From positions 434,001 through 498,000 of the forward strand of contig NZ_JAIFYA010000001.1 of assembly GCF_019688735.1 (NCBI RefSeq): a stretch of 64,000 bases of DNA, in the 5' to 3' direction. A program made the position numbers and the translations under genes. Numbering within the stretch: the first letter of the stretch is position 1; each line of letters opens with the position of its first letter. The DNA is from Thermosulfurimonas sp. F29 (GTDB taxonomy: Bacteria; Desulfobacterota; Thermodesulfobacteria; Thermodesulfobacteriales; Thermodesulfobacteriaceae). The notes beneath the pieces were generated by a model. It had not been told where the DNA came from. It was given only the letters and a program-made list of their open reading frames with translations, and made no database searches. Of this stretch, positions 62,001 to 64,000 are shown piece by piece.

Positions 62001-63737
62001 GTGTTTTATGACGAAATTATTTATCTCTTCCTGGCGTTAATCCTGTGGGGAGCCTGGCCCCGTAAGGTCGGGCCCCCGGCTCTCGTGACTGCGTCTATCT
62101 TTCTTTTAAAGGATCTCGTGTGGCTTTTGCTGGTTAGACAGAGACTGGCTACCGCTTTGGATGCCCTGGAGTTTGCCGTAAGGCAACGCGCTCTCCTGCG
62201 CTGGGCGCTCCTCTTTTTCTTCGTGGATGTGGCGATGCTGGGTCTTCCCTCCCGTCTTCCCCACGAGGTATGGGCCATTTTTCTTTACGGCCAGTATCTC
62301 CTCCTCGCCTGGTACATGGCCGGACGCTACGAAAAACGCCAGCACCTCACCGGCCTTTCCCCCGGACGGTACCTCCTCTCGCAGATCCGCTTCTTCTCAC
62401 CGGCGGTGTTCCCGTGGGTAGCGGCTTCCCTCGGAATAGAACTCATCCAAAGGTGTGTCCCCGGACTCCCGGATTATTTCCTCTGGACCCTGGGACTTAT
62501 CCTTCTGGGTATCTTTTTCCCATATCTTGCGGTTAAACTCTGGCCCACCCGGTCTTTCCCGACCTCGTCCCTCCGCACCGAAATCGAAGCCTACCTTCGT
62601 CGGGTAGGAGTTCGCCTGGGGGACATCCGACTCTGGCTCGCCTTTGAGGGCAAGCTTCTTACTGCAGGTGTTCTGGGGGTGCTCCCTCCTTTCCGGTATC
62701 TTTTAATCTCTCCGGGTCTCCTGGCCACCCTTAACGAGGAGGAAATTCTCTCGGTGGTAGCCCATGAAGCCGGACATGTCAAACACCGCCATCTATGGTG
62801 GCTCCTTTTTTTCCTGCTGGCCTTTCTTTTTCTCCTCTACTGGGTTCTGGAGTCGGCCTGGTTGCTTTTCATCTCCCTTTTTCCCTATCCGAAACTCTTT
62901 GTGAGTTCGGATTTTCATCTGCGGGTCTGGCCGGAGATAATTCTGGCTTTAATCCTGGGAGGGGTGGTGATATTTTATTTTCGCTATTTTATTGGCTATT
63001 TTCTTCGCAATTTTGAGCGTCAGGCGGATCTCTTTGCCTTGGAAAGCCTGGGATCGGCCCGGGGGATCATTGCGGCGCTGGAGAAGATAGCGGCTATTTC
63101 CGGTTTACAAGAGGCCCCTAGCTGGCATCATTACAGTCTGGCCGAAAGAATCTCTTTCCTTCACGCGGCCTCGGCTGATCCGCTTCTCGTTCAAAAACAT
63201 CATGTGGCCCTTTCTAGGCGTAAGAGGATCTTTCTCCTCGTTGTTTTTGTCCTCCTGGGCCTCGCGGCACTGGGGGACCACAACTTTCTAAAGGAAAGGG
63301 CTCTCCGAAACATGCTGCGGGGGGTGGAGGCCCGGGCGGAGGGGCAACCCGAGGTTCTGCAGGCGCTCGCGGATTATCTCCTCTCTCAGGGGCTGGAAAA
63401 GGAAGCCATTTCGGTATACGAGAAGGTCCTTACCGGAGATCCCCGGGATCCCTGGGCCTTAAATAACCTGGCGTGGCTGCTTCTTACCGCAAAGAAGCCT
63501 TCTCTGAGGCATCCCCGAAGGGCCCTTGAGCTGGCCCGAGAGGCCGTACGGCTCAAACCCTCCGCGGCCATTCTCGACACCCTGGCCGAGGCCTATTACC
63601 AGAACGGTGATCGAAATCAAGCATGTGCTACCGCCCGCAAAGCCCTCTCCCGGGCCAGAAGGGAGAAAAGTCGCCATCTGAATTATTACTTGAAACGGGA
63701 AAAAGCCTTCTGCCGTCATGCTTCGGCCTCCCTATGA
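62001..63737 (+). CDS. M48 family membrane metalloprotease with TPR C-terminus
   Basis: 578 residues, GTG start at 62001. Five or more hydrophobic segments (about 5-25, 60-90, 105-125, 275-300, 312-332) surround the zinc motif HEAGHVKHRH near 255. The second zinc ligand is likely the Glu of FERQADLFALESLGS. C-terminal TPR-like repeats (about 440-560, LLSQGLEKEAISVYEKVL, ALNNLAWLLL). Likely inner-membrane protein quality control. Confidence 0.85.
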   Translation: MFYDEIIYLFLALILWGAWPRKVGPPALVTASIFLLKDLVWLLLVRQRLATALDALEFAVRQRALLRWALLFFFVDVAMLGLPSRLPHEVWAIFLYGQYLLLAWYMAGRYEKRQHLTGLSPGRYLLSQIRFFSPAVFPWVAASLGIELIQRCVPGLPDYFLWTLGLILLGIFFPYLAVKLWPTRSFPTSSLRTEIEAYLRRVGVRLGDIRLWLAFEGKLLTAGVLGVLPPFRYLLISPGLLATLNEEEILSVVAHEAGHVKHRHLWWLLFFLLAFLFLLYWVLESAWLLFISLFPYPKLFVSSDFHLRVWPEIILALILGGVVIFYFRYFIGYFLRNFERQADLFALESLGSARGIIAALEKIAAISGLQEAPSWHHYSLAERISFLHAASADPLLVQKHHVALSRRKRIFLLVVFVLLGLAALGDHNFLKERALRNMLRGVEARAEGQPEVLQALADYLLSQGLEKEAISVYEKVLTGDPRDPWALNNLAWLLLTAKKPSLRHPRRALELAREAVRLKPSAAILDTLAEAYYQNGDRNQACATARKALSRARREKSRHLNYYLKREKAFCRHASASL

Positions 63738-64000
63738 ACGCTACGAAATCCTTTATCTGTACGCCTTTTCGGGCACTCATCCCGACCTTCGGAATTTCTC
63801 CGACCCGGACTTCATAGGTTGCTGGGTGGAGGAGGACCTCACGGTGCTTTTTTTCCATCGTGAAAAGTCCGGGCTCCCGGAAATGATTGAGAGGAGATTT
63901 GGTCTCATTTTTGAGCTATCGGCCCGGGTTCCCTATCGGGAATGGGGCGAAGGTCGGGACCTTTCTCCTTTTTCTGTGGGGCCTTTTATCTTTGCGCCGG
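63718..64000 (+). CDS. prmA: Ribosomal protein L11 methyltransferase PrmA, N-terminal part
   Basis: ATG 63718, overlapping the M48 stop by 20 nt, runs off the window end. The N-terminal ferredoxin-like domain (RYEILYLYAFSGT, FIGCWVEEDLTVLFF) and the approach to the catalytic domain (PYREWGEGRDLSPFSVGPF, cf. W..V..PF.VG..) match PrmA, which trimethylates L11. The SAM domain is outside the window, so the call rests on the N-terminus only. Confidence 0.65.
   Translation, partial: MLRPPYERYEILYLYAFSGTHPDLRNFSDPDFIGCWVEEDLTVLFFHREKSGLPEMIERRFGLIFELSARVPYREWGEGRDLSPFSVGPFIFAP

Overview
The window is a high-G+C, densely packed bacterial chromosome segment with many 1-60 nt gene overlaps. The gene content points to a Gram-negative, anaerobic, probably thermophilic member of Thermodesulfobacteriota (Thermodesulfobacteria-like). 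Supporting genes are CMP-KDO synthesis (kdsB), a futalosine-type menaquinone route, a membrane-bound multiheme cytochrome c with Rieske and cytochrome b partners, EndoQ, DUF4911/DUF4416/DUF6178/BCAM0308 family proteins, and type IV pilins behind a sigma-54 promoter. The taxonomic placement is inference; no rRNA is present.

Layout: 1-4.8 kb holds a FliL-like tail, DUF4911, recJ, a phosphohexomutase, dciA and a TrmN6-like methyltransferase. At 5.0-7.9 kb (minus strand) lies the most unusual locus: a Rieske protein, a cytochrome b and a 12-haem cytochrome c whose reading frame is interrupted by one in-frame UGA. A well-placed bacterial SECIS-like hairpin follows it, so I read it as one 568-residue selenoprotein. 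8.0-12.2 kb carries NAD salvage (nicotinamidase, pncB), rsmB, a YkgJ-type protein and tRNA-Phe. 12.5-19.1 kb carries rho, rpmE, prfA, a response regulator with an HU-like protein, Trm112-like and DUF4416 proteins, moaA and an aminotransferase. 19.1-22.9 kb is a menaquinone operon (mqnC, amidohydrolase, mqnA, menG). 23-31.2 kb holds endoQ and a long minus-strand run: recG, hom, a CheD-like protein, an HDOD protein, an MscS channel and a nucleotidyltransferase/61-aa pair.

31.3-42.7 kb holds lon, a GT2, two hsp20 genes, kdsB, a TolB-like proline-rich protein, a GT9, a SagB-type nitroreductase, pcnB, a NifA-like regulator and a CorC-like protein. From about 42 kb the sequence becomes less G+C-rich: lnt, three prepilins, tRNA-Arg, pgi, a TrkA-type K+ channel and a strikingly A+T-rich exosortase/EpsI fusion. 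50.5-64 kb is aroF, a radical SAM protein, a DUF6178 protein, yraN/rnhB/rplS, conserved hypotheticals, a DksA/TraR protein, pgsA, rpe, a thermonuclease, pheA, two putative metalloproteases around an FmdB protein, and the start of prmA.

Non-coding signals: a family of short palindromes with the core AGGATCCGATCCT lies between genes and supplies the stop codons of lon, the GT2 and kdsB. Several genes have a promoter -10 box only 4-10 nt before the ATG, suggesting leaderless messages. A perfect tandem operator sits upstream of the pilin sigma-54 promoter. Functional logic: menaquinone made by the mqn/menG operon could be the electron donor of the Rieske/cytochrome b/multihaem selenocytochrome module.
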